Notes under the pieces: model-generated
The model's input: only the letters and a program-made list of their open reading frames with translations
The model's database searches: none
What the model was told of the DNA's origin: nothing
Shown: positions 54,529-62,379 of the stretch, piece after piece
Position numbering within the stretch: position 1 is the first letter of the stretch
Layout of the letters: every line of letters starts with the position of its first letter
Origin: Flavisolibacter longurius
Lineage (GTDB): Bacteria > Bacteroidota > Bacteroidia > Chitinophagales > Chitinophagaceae
Direction: 5' to 3'
Assembly: GCA_013327885.1 (NCBI GenBank)
Contig: JABUMY010000015.1
Coordinates: 93,506 to 157,505 of the forward strand
DNA length: 64,000 bases
Translations under genes and position numbers: made by a program

Positions 54529-54945
54529 TTACTGCTTTTGGGTTCCAGGAGTTGGCACTTGCCCAGCCGGCACCTCTTCATCGTAAAGGATGGATAATTG
54601 CGAAGGGTTGCTAATAACAATCTGGGGCTTTCCTCTGTAGAGTTCCACCCGCCCACTGACCTTGGCAAAGCCATTGACATAGGGTTTTTCTTCGGGCGCA
54701 TAATTCAGCAGTTTGCGCACATCACCCCAGATAACGATGGTGAGCAACTGGTCCGGAAAGGCGCCACCCACGTTAATAAAGGTGGGTGTGTTCTTCGCTG
54801 ATTCGAGATACCGAACCCCATGTATTTTTCCCTTCACCGTTACGCTGTCACCTACATGGCTGACCAGTTCATCGAGCTTGATTTCTTTTTGTGCCAGTGT
54901 CGTAAGGGATAATGTGAGCGCTAAAACGGTAAGCAGCTGTTTCAT
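54529..54945 (-). CDS. Exported OB-fold-like protein, unknown
   Basis: About 138 residues with a signal peptide (MKQLLTVLALTLSLTTLAQ) and a beta-rich core (VGDSVTVKGKIHGVRYLESA, TFINVGGAFPDQLLTIVIWG, GKPQIVISNPSQL) with the pattern of an OB fold, as in exported nucleic-acid-binding-like proteins. ATG 54943-54945 starts the signal; the longer frame overlaps the neighbouring gene. The C-terminal tail is Pro/Gln-rich. Confidence 0.8.
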   Translation of the reverse strand: MKQLLTVLALTLSLTTLAQKEIKLDELVSHVGDSVTVKGKIHGVRYLESAKNTPTFINVGGAFPDQLLTIVIWGDVRKLLNYAPEEKPYVNGFAKVSGRVELYRGKPQIVISNPSQLSILYDEEVPAGQVPTPGTQKQ

Positions 54946-54961
54946 GAGGGCAAGGTAATCA

Positions 54962-55192
54962 TTAGTTTCGTTGACGGCTAAAATACAGACCCAGCTTTGT
55001 ACGGGACGTAAAAGGACTGAAGCCATCGATTTCATTGCTGAACTTATTGTAATAGACCTCTACATAGAAAGCATCTACTTTATAGAGGGCTATGGTGTGG
55101 CCAATCTCATTTCGGGTCATCACAAAGTTACCCTGCCAGGTGGCCTCTGCCTGTCCATCGTCTGAAAGTGCTATGAATTCATACAGCGTCAC
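54962..55192 (-). CDS. Small conserved-looking hypothetical protein
   Basis: A 76-residue protein: LYEFIALSDDGQAEATWQGN, then EIGHTIALYKVDAFYVEVYY and FSPFTSRTKL. The pattern resembles a small, common Bacteroidota family of unknown function whose members have a YEF...W.G...LYK...FYVEVYY layout (recalled, not searched). It ends 16 bp before the OB-fold gene on the same strand. Confidence 0.65.
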   Translation of the reverse strand: MTLYEFIALSDDGQAEATWQGNFVMTRNEIGHTIALYKVDAFYVEVYYNKFSNEIDGFSPFTSRTKLGLYFSRQRN

Positions 55193-55616
55193 CGCATTAA
55201 GATAAAGGGTGTTTGACTTTTCTGCAAGCGCACAGCCACTCCTCAGAGTCCATCAACTTCTGTAGTGAGAGTGGTTTTCTTTAGCTATTCCTTTCCGCTA
55301 AAATGCTGAATCGTTTGATGGCGTTGTTATAAACTCTTTATCATTCCGGCTCGGACCGGGAGACAAAAAAAACAACCTGTAACCTTCCATCCAGGTACGC
55401 TACGCTATTCCACAAAACGGGAAATAAAAAGTTTTTTCTATTCAAATCCCACTAACAATCAATTAACTAACAGCATTGTGCACATGGCAGGCTTTTCCTG
55501 TTAGTTAGCGGTTGAAAAATAGTGAGTAAACGCCCTACCCCTTGACCGGCAAGGCGTTGCAGCCACCTGCCCTTTTCGATGCTCATCCGTGGCACAGAAT
55601 TGCTCCCGGTGGAGAT
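55193..55616. other. Gap upstream of ligD
   Basis: About 420 bp without a credible gene. Frames crossing it have no conserved segments. It could hold the ligD promoter and possibly the lost phosphoesterase part of ligD, but I see no remnant of it. Confidence 0.4.
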
Positions 55617-57728
55617 ATGCCAATAAGAAAACGCAGCAAAACCACTCCCCAGGAACCGCCGTCTTCTTCAAAGCAAAACAGGGTCCAGCGGCACCGGTTG
55701 CAGAAAGATTCAGCATCACCAAATGCTGGTTCAGATGCCATCACCATTGACCTGAACCGGGGGAAAGATTACGCCTGGATCCTGGAGCAAATCAAACGCG
55801 AGTTCCCACACAAAAAAAAGACAGGGATGCCCAGGCGATTAAAGCCAATGCTCGCCTCCGCCACCGCAGAACCCTTTAATGATGCAGCCTGGCAGTTTGA
55901 GATCAAGTGGGATGGGTACCGTGCGCTGGCCTACATGGAGAACAGCAAGGTGGATCTCCGCTCCCGCAACAACCTTTCGTTTTGCCACAAGTTCCCGGGG
56001 CTGGCAGAAGAGCTCCGCCGCTGGCCTGTCAATGCTGTTATCGACGGTGAGATCGTTATTCTGTCGGCAGAAGGAAAAGCTGATTTTGGCGCCTTGCAGG
56101 CCTGGCAGGAAGCACCGCAGGGTGAGCTTCTCTTCTTTGCCTTTGACCTGCTTTGGATTGCGGGCATTGACCTGCGCAAAGAACCACTCACTGTTCGCAG
56201 GGCAGTCCTGCGCAGGATCATTCCTGAAAGCGGTGCCATTCGCTTTAGTGACAGCATTGAAACCTACGGCACTGATTTTTTCAGGGCCGCCAAAGAAAAC
56301 GGCCTTGAAGGCATTATTGCCAAACGAATGGACGCGCCGTACGAGGACTCAAAACGCTCCCACAACTGGTATAAGATCAAAGCCGAAAAACGCCAGGAAG
56401 CCGTGATCTGCGGCTATGCAAAAAAAAAGGACACCGACCGGCTTTTCTCTTCCCTCCTGCTGGGTATTCCAACAGCAAATGGCTTTACCTATAGCGGCCT
56501 GGTGGGTTCGGGGTTCTCCACCAAACTGCAAGAAGACCTGCTCCGCAAAATGGCGCCTTTGCAAACAAAAGTCTGCCCCTTTGCTCGTGTGCCGAAGATA
56601 CCGGCTGCCGTGAAGTGGGTGCGGCCGTCGCTGCTCTGCGAACTAAAGTTTACAGACGTAACAAAAGACGGGCTGCTGCGGCATCCGGTTTTCCTTGGCT
56701 TACGCCCCGATAAAACCCTTGCGCAGTATAACGCCGATGAAAACTCAGTTCCAGTTCCAATTCAAATTCTATCCAACCCCACTGATGCCGCAGCGACAGA
56801 AAAGCTGATTACCGGTAAAGAAGCCTCCCTTCAAGTGGAGGTGGAAGGCAGGGCCCTGCAACTGACCAACCTTGGCAAACTGTACTGGCCAAAGCGCCGC
56901 ATCACCAAGGGTGACCTGCTTAATTATTACCACCACGTAGCTCCCTATATGCTTCCCTACATGCTGGGCAGGCCTCAGTCCCTGAACCGCTTTCCCAACG
57001 GCATCCACGGCAAGAGCTTTTACCAAAAGAACATGAAAGGAAAAGTGGAGCCATGGCTCTCCACGTTTGAACGCAGCAGCGGGGATGGCGAAGGAAAAGA
57101 CTTTCTGGTTTGCACCGGCGAGGCTTCGCTGCTTTACATGGCCAATCTTGGCTGCATCGAGATGAACCCCTGGCACTCCCGGGTAGAGACACCGCACTAT
57201 CCCGACTGGTGCGTGATTGACCTGGATCCCGGTGCGATCCTTTTTGATAAAGTCATTGAGACGGCCCTTGTGATCAGGTCCCTGCTGCAAAGCCTGGGCA
57301 TCCCCTCCTACCCAAAAACCTCCGGTTCTACAGGCCTGCACCTTTACATACCCCTGGGTGCAAAATATGGCTATGAACAGTCCCGGCAACTGGCGGAGTT
57401 GCTCGTTACCCTTGTGCACAGCGAGCTGCCCAAAACCACCAGCCTGGAACGAAGCCCGCGAAAGCGAAAAGATAAGATCTACCTGGACTTTTTGCAGAAC
57501 CGGCCGATCCAAACCATCTGCGCACCCTATTCGGTTCGACCCCGTCCCGATGCCACGGTATCAGCACCCCTGCACTGGGAAGAGGTAAAAAAAGGGCTAC
57601 GCATAAAGCAGTTTACCATGACTACGATGGGGGGCCGCCTAAAAAGCGAAGGCGATTTGTTTGGTGGTGTATTGGGCAGCGGCATCGAACTAAACGATGT
57701 GCTGAAGAAACTGGCTGCGCTGGTTTAG
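55617..57728 (+). CDS. ligD: DNA ligase D, LIG-POL form
   Basis: ATP-dependent ligase-polymerase for non-homologous end joining. About 703 residues from ATG 55617. After a basic, Ser/Lys-rich leader (about 1-70) comes the ligase domain with the nucleotide-binding lysine in FEIKWDGYRAL (about 97), VIDGEIVIL and KAEKRQEAVICGY. It continues into the polymerase/primase domain (LGKLYWPKRRITKGDLLNYY, DWCVIDLDPG, KTSGSTGLHLYIPL). The N-terminal 3'-phosphoesterase domain usual in Bacteroidota LigD is absent. Ku follows 139 bp downstream. Confidence 0.93.
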   Translation: MPIRKRSKTTPQEPPSSSKQNRVQRHRLQKDSASPNAGSDAITIDLNRGKDYAWILEQIKREFPHKKKTGMPRRLKPMLASATAEPFNDAAWQFEIKWDGYRALAYMENSKVDLRSRNNLSFCHKFPGLAEELRRWPVNAVIDGEIVILSAEGKADFGALQAWQEAPQGELLFFAFDLLWIAGIDLRKEPLTVRRAVLRRIIPESGAIRFSDSIETYGTDFFRAAKENGLEGIIAKRMDAPYEDSKRSHNWYKIKAEKRQEAVICGYAKKKDTDRLFSSLLLGIPTANGFTYSGLVGSGFSTKLQEDLLRKMAPLQTKVCPFARVPKIPAAVKWVRPSLLCELKFTDVTKDGLLRHPVFLGLRPDKTLAQYNADENSVPVPIQILSNPTDAAATEKLITGKEASLQVEVEGRALQLTNLGKLYWPKRRITKGDLLNYYHHVAPYMLPYMLGRPQSLNRFPNGIHGKSFYQKNMKGKVEPWLSTFERSSGDGEGKDFLVCTGEASLLYMANLGCIEMNPWHSRVETPHYPDWCVIDLDPGAILFDKVIETALVIRSLLQSLGIPSYPKTSGSTGLHLYIPLGAKYGYEQSRQLAELLVTLVHSELPKTTSLERSPRKRKDKIYLDFLQNRPIQTICAPYSVRPRPDATVSAPLHWEEVKKGLRIKQFTMTTMGGRLKSEGDLFGGVLGSGIELNDVLKKLAALV

Positions 57729-57867
57729 ATGTGCGCAAACATGTGTAAAACTGGTGTGTATATCAGGGGTAAAAACCAGCAATGGGGAACAGGGATTGGA
57801 TAATAGAATGCAGTAAACCTGAGAATGTTACAAGGAACCTATTAACAGTAAACCTAAAACGAAAACG

Positions 57868-58641
57868 ATGCGAGCACTTTGGAAAGGATCGATTGGATTT
57901 GGACTGGTGAATATACCGGTAGGCCTTTACACCGCAACGGAAGAAAGCAACCTAACCTTCGTCTCCCTGGATAAAACCTCCAAGGGCAGGATCCGCTATA
58001 AAAAAGTAAGTGAAACCACGGGCAAAGAAGTCAAGGCTGGCGACATTGTAAAAGCCTATGAGTTGGGTGGCCACTTTGTTACTCTCTCTGAAGAAGACTT
58101 TGAAAAAGCCGTGCCCACCAAAAAAGACCACATCGAGATCGTGCAGTTTGTCGATGAAAAACAGATTGATGCCCTTTATTACGAAAAGCCCTACTATCTC
58201 GCACCGGAAAAAGGCGGTGACCGGGCTTATGTCTTGCTCCGGGAAGCCCTGAAAAAAGAAAAAAAGGGGGCCCTGGGCCTGTTTGTTTTTCACAACCGCG
58301 AATGGGTTTGTTTGCTGAAACCCTCTGAAGAAGCCATTGTCCTGCACCGCCTGCGTTTTGCAGAAGAGATCCGGGGTGTGGACGGCCTGCGAATGCCATC
58401 GCTAAGTGTGAAGCCTGAAGAACTCAAGATGGCAACCTCCCTGATCGCACAACTCACCAAGCCTTTCAAACCGGAGCAGTTCAAAGATGAATACTCTGCA
58501 AAGCTGCTTAAACTGATCGAGGCAAAAGCCAAAGGAAAAACAAAGGCCTTTAAACCAATGAAGGTGGTACATACGACACAGACCGAGGACCTGATGGCCA
58601 AACTCAAAGCGTCGCTAAAGCCAGCAAAAAAGGCCTCCTGA
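57868..58641 (+). CDS. ku: Ku protein
   Basis: Homodimeric DNA-end-binding protein that recruits LigD. The 257 residues match bacterial Ku: MRALWKGSIGFGLVNIPVGL at the N-terminus, YYEKPYYLAPEKGGDRAYVL in the core, and a Lys-rich C-terminal tail (KAKGKTKAFKPMKVV, SLKPAKKAS). Codirectional with ligD with a 139-bp gap, forming a two-gene repair module. Confidence 0.97.
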   Translation: MRALWKGSIGFGLVNIPVGLYTATEESNLTFVSLDKTSKGRIRYKKVSETTGKEVKAGDIVKAYELGGHFVTLSEEDFEKAVPTKKDHIEIVQFVDEKQIDALYYEKPYYLAPEKGGDRAYVLLREALKKEKKGALGLFVFHNREWVCLLKPSEEAIVLHRLRFAEEIRGVDGLRMPSLSVKPEELKMATSLIAQLTKPFKPEQFKDEYSAKLLKLIEAKAKGKTKAFKPMKVVHTTQTEDLMAKLKASLKPAKKAS

Positions 58642-58721
58642 CGAAACGTTTTTTATCGTGGTAATAGAAAGGGGTTATTCATTTTTCGTGCAACCGTTAC
58701 CTTGCAGGGGTGCTGCTTAAA

Positions 58722-58928
58722 ATGCTCATAGCGGGTGAAGTGATTGACGCCGTACCCATCGAAGCCCACCGGTTGCACCAGGTGCTGTATCTGGAAGCCA
58801 TGCTACAATGCCTTCGTCAAAAACATGGCGAACGCCTGGAGCAAGCCAGTACAGAAGCGGAGTTTTACCTGGAAGTGGGTTCTAAGATGAATATTACGGG
58901 CTTTGAATCAATTGCTGAACCTGAATGA
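58722..58928 (+). CDS. Small hypothetical protein
   Basis: A 68-residue acidic, helical protein (PIEAHRLHQVLYLEAMLQCL, then EQASTEAEFYLEVG). No family is recognised. It begins 80 bp after ku; GTG at 58710 is an alternative start. Coding status is plausible but unproven. Confidence 0.4.
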   Translation: MLIAGEVIDAVPIEAHRLHQVLYLEAMLQCLRQKHGERLEQASTEAEFYLEVGSKMNITGFESIAEPE

Positions 58929-59179
58929 TGCCAATGCAAACAGTCTGCATTATCACCAGGTTTGGAAATAATGATTTGTATAAGCCAGGGTTGATCGAAA
59001 TAGAAAAAAGGTCCAGCAGGCAGAAGGCAAGTTCACAGAGAAGCTTTTGCAAGGGGCAGGAATAAGTTGTTGGCAGGTCCGTTATAGACACAATGATCTC
59101 TATATTGTTTCCTTGTCTTTTAATCTGATTTTAATTTTTTCGAAGCTCAACAATAAGTACCTTACTAAAAATCTACCAT

Positions 59180-59365
59180 ATGCAGCTTATTTTATCCGTT
59201 GGCGATAAGGTGCTGGACAAGGTGACGATCAATGCAAGAAGAACAAAAGAGGGCGATTACCTTCCCGCACAAAAAAGACTCCTGCTATTCAAACATCAAC
59301 TCTCCATTCTCGCCCTTAAAGGACAGCCTGTCTTCTACCTTCTCGCAAGTTCCAAAATGAAATAG
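59180..59365 (+). CDS. Small hypothetical protein
   Basis: A 61-residue basic protein (MQLILSVGDKVLDKVTINAR, then RLLLFKHQLSILALKG and FYLLASSKMK). No family is recognised. Composition is protein-like and the ATG is clear. It lies alone, 250 bp after the previous small gene. Confidence 0.4.
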   Translation: MQLILSVGDKVLDKVTINARRTKEGDYLPAQKRLLLFKHQLSILALKGQPVFYLLASSKMK

Positions 59366-59480
59366 TGACAGTTGTGTAGGCTCACCAAGCATTTGTTTGC
59401 AAGGGGAAGCCTTTTAACAAACAAAACATGACGCACAAAAGCAAATAGCTTACTCGTGGAGACGAGCTATCGGGAAGCCG

Positions 59481-59720
59481 GTGATCAGTACCCTCGTGAA
59501 CTTCCCGGGCATGCGACAGGTGAACACCAGAGGGATTCACTTAGCCAACAAATGCCTGCTGATGGCAGCCGTGGGTTACAACCTCAAACGGCTGCTCAAA
59601 TGGACGAGAAATGAACCCGAAAACACCGAAAAAAGGCCTTCAAAACTCGCTTTTAGGCTGTGGCAATTCCTGATGCCGCAAGCTACAAAAAGCAGGTCAG
59701 TGGTGGTTGATAGCGGATAA
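59481..59720 (+). pseudogene. C-terminal transposase fragment (DDE type)
   Basis: The frame contains ISTLVNFPGMRQVNTRGIHL then ANKCLLMAAVGYNLKRLLKW, the conserved end of IS1182/IS5-like DDE transposases. The catalytic part is missing and no partner fragment is nearby. It lies just left of the first attC-like half-site and probably destroyed the distal end of the cassette array. Confidence 0.75.
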
Positions 59721-59786
59721 AGATTCAACAGAGTCAAAATAAGCGAAAACAGATTTCTAGTAGTGAGTTGTACAACAGTCACCGCT

Positions 59787-59793
59787 GTTAGCC
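59787..59793 (-). other. attC-like half-site (array end)
   Basis: GTTAGCC preceded by ACCGCT lies 8 bp past the stop of the minus-strand gene 59802-60173, the position of an attC R'' box. The matching TAAC box expected about 133 bp further left is absent; that stretch is the transposase fragment. It looks like the truncated distal end of the cassette array. Confidence 0.5.
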
Positions 59794-59801
59794 GAATCGC
59801 G

Positions 59802-60173
59802 TTACGTAGCTTTTCTTCTAAATCCCAGAACAACACAGACTATTCCAACGCTCATCAATACTCCCATTGCAGCTAGTTCACCTGTTACACTTTCGGCTGG
59901 ATACAAGACGCTATCGACACCATAGTGATACTTCATCAAAATGGTATCGCCAACTTTGTATTCTTTGCAAATGTTTGTGTATGCCTTTTTGAAAAATCGT
60001 TTTTTCTGGAGCTGAAGCTGCATCGAGCTGTTCTTTATTGAACAGTCATTTGGCAACGCTAAAATTCTCATCGGCACGATTTCCCCTTCTTTCTCCACTT
60101 TGGATAAGTCTGTCTTTCCTTTAAACACTAATAAGCTAATCAGTATGACAATAGCGCCTAAGAATTTCGTCAT
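59802..60173 (-). CDS. Cassette gene: two-TM protein, unknown
   Basis: A 123-residue protein with a hydrophobic segment at each end (KFLGAIVILISLLVF and LAAMGVLMSVGIVCVVLGF) and a basic loop with KEYKVGDTILMKYHYGVDSV between them. I recognise no family. It is bounded by attC-like boxes on both sides (59787 and 60196) and so is the most distal cassette of the array. Confidence 0.65.
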   Translation of the reverse strand: MTKFLGAIVILISLLVFKGKTDLSKVEKEGEIVPMRILALPNDCSIKNSSMQLQLQKKRFFKKAYTNICKEYKVGDTILMKYHYGVDSVLYPAESVTGELAAMGVLMSVGIVCVVLGFRRKAT

Positions 60174-60195
60174 GCAACTAAGGGCTGATTTTTTC

Positions 60196-60219
60196 GGCTA
60201 ACGGAGAACAGATTCCAGA
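60196..60219 (-). other. attC-like half-site left of IS110 element
   Basis: GGCTAAC (60196-60202), a 6-nt spacer (GGAGAA) and CAGATTCC. Its partner half is at 61775-61796. Box, spacer length and arm start match the intact sites in this array, notably the 63511 site with its 6-nt GGAACG spacer. Confidence 0.6.
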
Positions 60220-60221
60220 AG

Positions 60222-60306
60222 CCAAGGCTTTAAGTGAACTTCAGCTTCACTTCTGTTCTATTGTTCAATAAAGATATTGTGTTTGGCATTTGTTTGTCAG
60301 CCTTGG
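60222..60306 (+). ncRNA. Candidate bridge RNA region of the IS110 element
   Basis: CCAAGGCT (60222-60229) pairs with AGCCTTGG (60299-60306), enclosing a second hairpin AAGTGAA-N7-TTCACTT (60232-60252). A structured leader immediately upstream of the transposase is where IS110-group elements encode their bridge RNA. Only the pairing is observed; RNA production is inferred. The downstream hairpin region is an alternative location. Confidence 0.4.
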
Positions 60307-60353
60307 TTTTTGAAAGCATCCATGTAAAAGAGTAGCTTACTGTAACTAAAATC

Positions 60354-60361
60354 AAGGAGGT
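60354..60361 (+). promoter_or_regulatory. Strong Shine-Dalgarno before IS110 transposase
   Basis: AAGGAGGT, a full anti-16S match, 5 nt before the ATG at 60367. Almost no other gene in this window has such a site, in keeping with the weak use of Shine-Dalgarno in Bacteroidota. It supports the start and a foreign or promiscuous origin for the element. Confidence 0.75.
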
Positions 60362-60366
60362 AAGTT

Positions 60367-61407
60367 ATGAAACATCTCTTTATCGGACTTGACGTTCGCA
60401 AAAAATCCTGGTCAGTGACGATTCAGGAAGGAAAAGTGGTACTGAAGCGCTTCTCGATGGAGGCAGATGCTGACGCTTTGCTGCACTATGTTCACAAACA
60501 CTATCCCGCCTACGAGGTGGAATGTTGCTATGAGAGCTGCTGCCTTGGCTACCAAATCTACCGCGACTTATCAGCTGAGGGCTGGCAGGTACTGGTGGTC
60601 AATCCAGGCGACATTCCTCGCATCCATAAGCAAAAAAGCAGCAAGACCGATAAAATAGACAGCCGTTACCTCTGTCAACAACTCGCGGCAGGGCAACTCA
60701 AAGGCATCTATGTGCCAAATGAACAGCAGGAACAGTTTCGCAGTCTGTTTCGCCGGCGCAACGATTTGGTGAAGAACCTCCGTAGGATCAAAAGCCACAT
60801 CAAAGGCATGCTGCTGTACTACGGTGTTACGATTCCTGAACACTATGACAATCCCAATTGGAGCAAAGCCTTTCTTCAGTGGCTCACAAAGGTGAAATGG
60901 ACCTATACATCTGCCGGAGAGGCGCTGAAAAGCCGCCTTCACGAATATGCCTTTTTACATAAAGAATACCTACACCTCTCGAATGAACTCCGCAGTTATG
61001 CAAGAAAGTACTACAAAAAGCACTACTATCTTCTCAGGAGTGTTCCGGGCGTGGGGCCATTCATCGCCATTGGCACACTGGCGGAAGTGGGTGATCTGCG
61101 CCGCTTCAAAGGCATAGACCGGCTAAGTAGCTACATTGGATTAGTGCCCTCCCTTTACAGCAGTGGAACAAACTCTTTCACCAAAGGCATCACTGCCCGA
61201 AGCAAGCACCTTCTAAGAAGCTACCTCATTGAAGGCGCCTGGATCGCTGCCAAGAAGGATCCGGAACTGATGCAATACTATCAGGCGCGCAAAGGCGCAG
61301 ATCATAAAAAGCTGATCATCAAAATGGCTTCCAAGACCCTGAACCGGATGTACAGTGTAATTAAAAGAGGTGAACCGTTCCAGGTGAAAGTGCCTGTGCT
61401 TGCATAA
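60367..61407 (+). CDS. IS110-family transposase
   Basis: A 346-residue RNA-guided-type recombinase of the IS110 family. The N-terminal RuvC-like DEDD domain starts FIGLDVRKKSWSV and includes NPGDIPRIHKQKSSKTDKID. The C-terminal Tnp domain has LRSVPGVGPFIAIGTLAEVG, RLSSYIGLVPSLYSSG (with the candidate catalytic serine) and KHLLRSYLIEGAW. Length and both domains are intact, so the element may still be active. The Shine-Dalgarno at 60354 fixes the start. Confidence 0.95.
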   Translation: MKHLFIGLDVRKKSWSVTIQEGKVVLKRFSMEADADALLHYVHKHYPAYEVECCYESCCLGYQIYRDLSAEGWQVLVVNPGDIPRIHKQKSSKTDKIDSRYLCQQLAAGQLKGIYVPNEQQEQFRSLFRRRNDLVKNLRRIKSHIKGMLLYYGVTIPEHYDNPNWSKAFLQWLTKVKWTYTSAGEALKSRLHEYAFLHKEYLHLSNELRSYARKYYKKHYYLLRSVPGVGPFIAIGTLAEVGDLRRFKGIDRLSSYIGLVPSLYSSGTNSFTKGITARSKHLLRSYLIEGAWIAAKKDPELMQYYQARKGADHKKLIIKMASKTLNRMYSVIKRGEPFQVKVPVLA

Positions 61408-61470
61408 ACAATAAATCATTTATTACCTGAGATGTTCTCAAACAAAATGCATGAAATGTTCAACGATAGT

Positions 61471-61702
61471 AGTGGCGGCTGTAAAACATCAGATGCAGTC
61501 CACTCCCGGGGAGCTGCTTTTAGAAAGCATACAGCGCCACTTCCTTTTTATTTCAAGGATGCTTGCAGCGGCACCAGCGGCCGGCTGCTGATAGGATGCT
61601 GAGAAAAAGGTAATAAAGGAAAAAAGAGGGGCCACCACGTCAGCAGATGTGTTTTGCAACTGCAAGAACACCTTTGTGCGTCCATCAGAAAACAACATCT
61701 GC
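61471..61702 (+). ncRNA. Hairpin-rich 3' region of the IS110 element
   Basis: Three potential hairpins in the 380 bp past the transposase stop: AGTGGCGGCTGT (61471-61482) with ACAGCGCCACTT (61531-61542); GCAGCGGC (61565-61572) with GCCGGCTGC (61580-61588), one bulge; GCAGATGTGTTTT (61643-61655) with AAAACAACATCTGC (61689-61702), one bulge. No open frame explains them. IS1111-group elements encode their guide RNA on this side, so this is the second candidate guide-RNA region. Confidence 0.4.
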
Positions 61703-61774
61703 CGCCGCGGTGTACAAAAAATTAGTACGACGTTGAAAATGAAGGTAACTTTAATAATCACCCAGCTATCTCTT

Positions 61775-61796
61775 TACATAGGATCTGATGTTAGCG
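61775..61796 (-). other. attC-like half-site right of IS110 element
   Basis: GTTAGCG (61790-61796) preceded by AT and GGATCTG, the partner of the half at 60196. The arm start CAGATCC (minus strand) matches CAGATTCC on the other side. The gene stop at 61830 lies 33 bp away, as expected of an R'' box. Confidence 0.6.
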
Positions 61797-61829
61797 GCGT
61801 CGTGCTGAAAAATCCGCTGGCATCAGAGA

Positions 61830-62216
61830 TTAGTTTCTACTGCCGGAATAAACCGCTAAGCCAAAAAAGGTAACAATACTGATTGTTCCGTAGAAAACAA
61901 GAATATTGTAAATTCTCTTCTGGGCTTCTTCTGTTCTGCTTGACCACTTATTCTCCATCACATCAACAGAATGATTGTCTTTGTAGATGTACCGTATGTA
62001 AGTTGTAATCTGAAAGACAATAAACAAAACAATAGCCAGCAATTTATTCAAGTGGGCCTTTTGCTGAACTATCCCTTGAAAGGCCATAACGACTGTCAGG
62101 ACGTTCATTGCTTGGAGACCGCCAACAATCCCTGCTGATGTAGATGCCGCTCCTTTCTCGTTGTAATCCGAGTAAAACCGATAAATAGAATAGTATAAAA
62201 AATCAAACAATGTCAT
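61830..62216 (-). CDS. Cassette gene: multi-TM membrane protein, unknown
   Basis: A 128-residue protein with three hydrophobic segments (about 27-48, 58-75, 104-123) after a YYSIYRFYSDYNEKG head. I know no function. Bounded by the IS-interrupted attC-like site on its 3' side and the intact one at 62247-62379 on its 5' side, so it is one cassette. Confidence 0.7.
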   Translation of the reverse strand: MTLFDFLYYSIYRFYSDYNEKGAASTSAGIVGGLQAMNVLTVVMAFQGIVQQKAHLNKLLAIVLFIVFQITTYIRYIYKDNHSVDVMENKWSSRTEEAQKRIYNILVFYGTISIVTFFGLAVYSGSRN

Positions 62217-62246
62217 GGTACAGATAAATCAGAGAGTTTTAGTCGC

Positions 62247-62379
62247 CGCTAACGTTAAAGGTGTTTCTGCCAGTGGTGGCATTTCCTGTTCTGTTGCTGG
62301 CTTAAAGATATTTAGTTCAGTAGAATTTCAAAGTTGATTTACTTCCTGTCGCCACCATTGCAGAAACATTTTGTTAGCG
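62247..62379 (-). other. attC-like recombination site A (133 bp)
   Basis: CGCTAAC (62247-62253) and GTTAGCG (62373-62379) are perfect complements. Inside, TGTTTCTGCCAGTGGTGGC (62262-62280) pairs with the complement of GCCACCATTGCAGAAACA (62351-62368), one extra base in the left arm. Box-to-arm spacers are 8 nt left and 4 nt right. Total 133 bp. The stop codon of the next cassette gene (62374-62376) lies in the right box. Confidence 0.8.

Larger units (their letters stand above)
60220..61775 (+). mobile_element. IS110-family insertion sequence in an attC-like site
   Basis: An IS110-type transposase gene flanked by about 150 bp (left) and 370 bp (right) of structured non-coding DNA. The two halves of an attC-like site lie outside it. 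Box to box the interval is 1601 bp; subtracting the 133 bp of intact sites leaves about 1468 bp, a normal IS110-family length. Exact ends are not visible because this family lacks long terminal repeats. Some IS110-family (IS1111) elements are known to insert in attC sites. Confidence 0.65.

Noticed and set aside
59366..59381. GTGACAGTTGTGTAGG as the missing arm of the truncated attC-like site at 59787
   Set aside because: Only a loose match to the complement of the right arm, with no TAAC box beside it.
61649..61873. Plus-strand 74-codon frame after the IS110 transposase
   Set aside because: It crosses a hairpin, the attC-like half-site and the end of a well-supported minus-strand gene.
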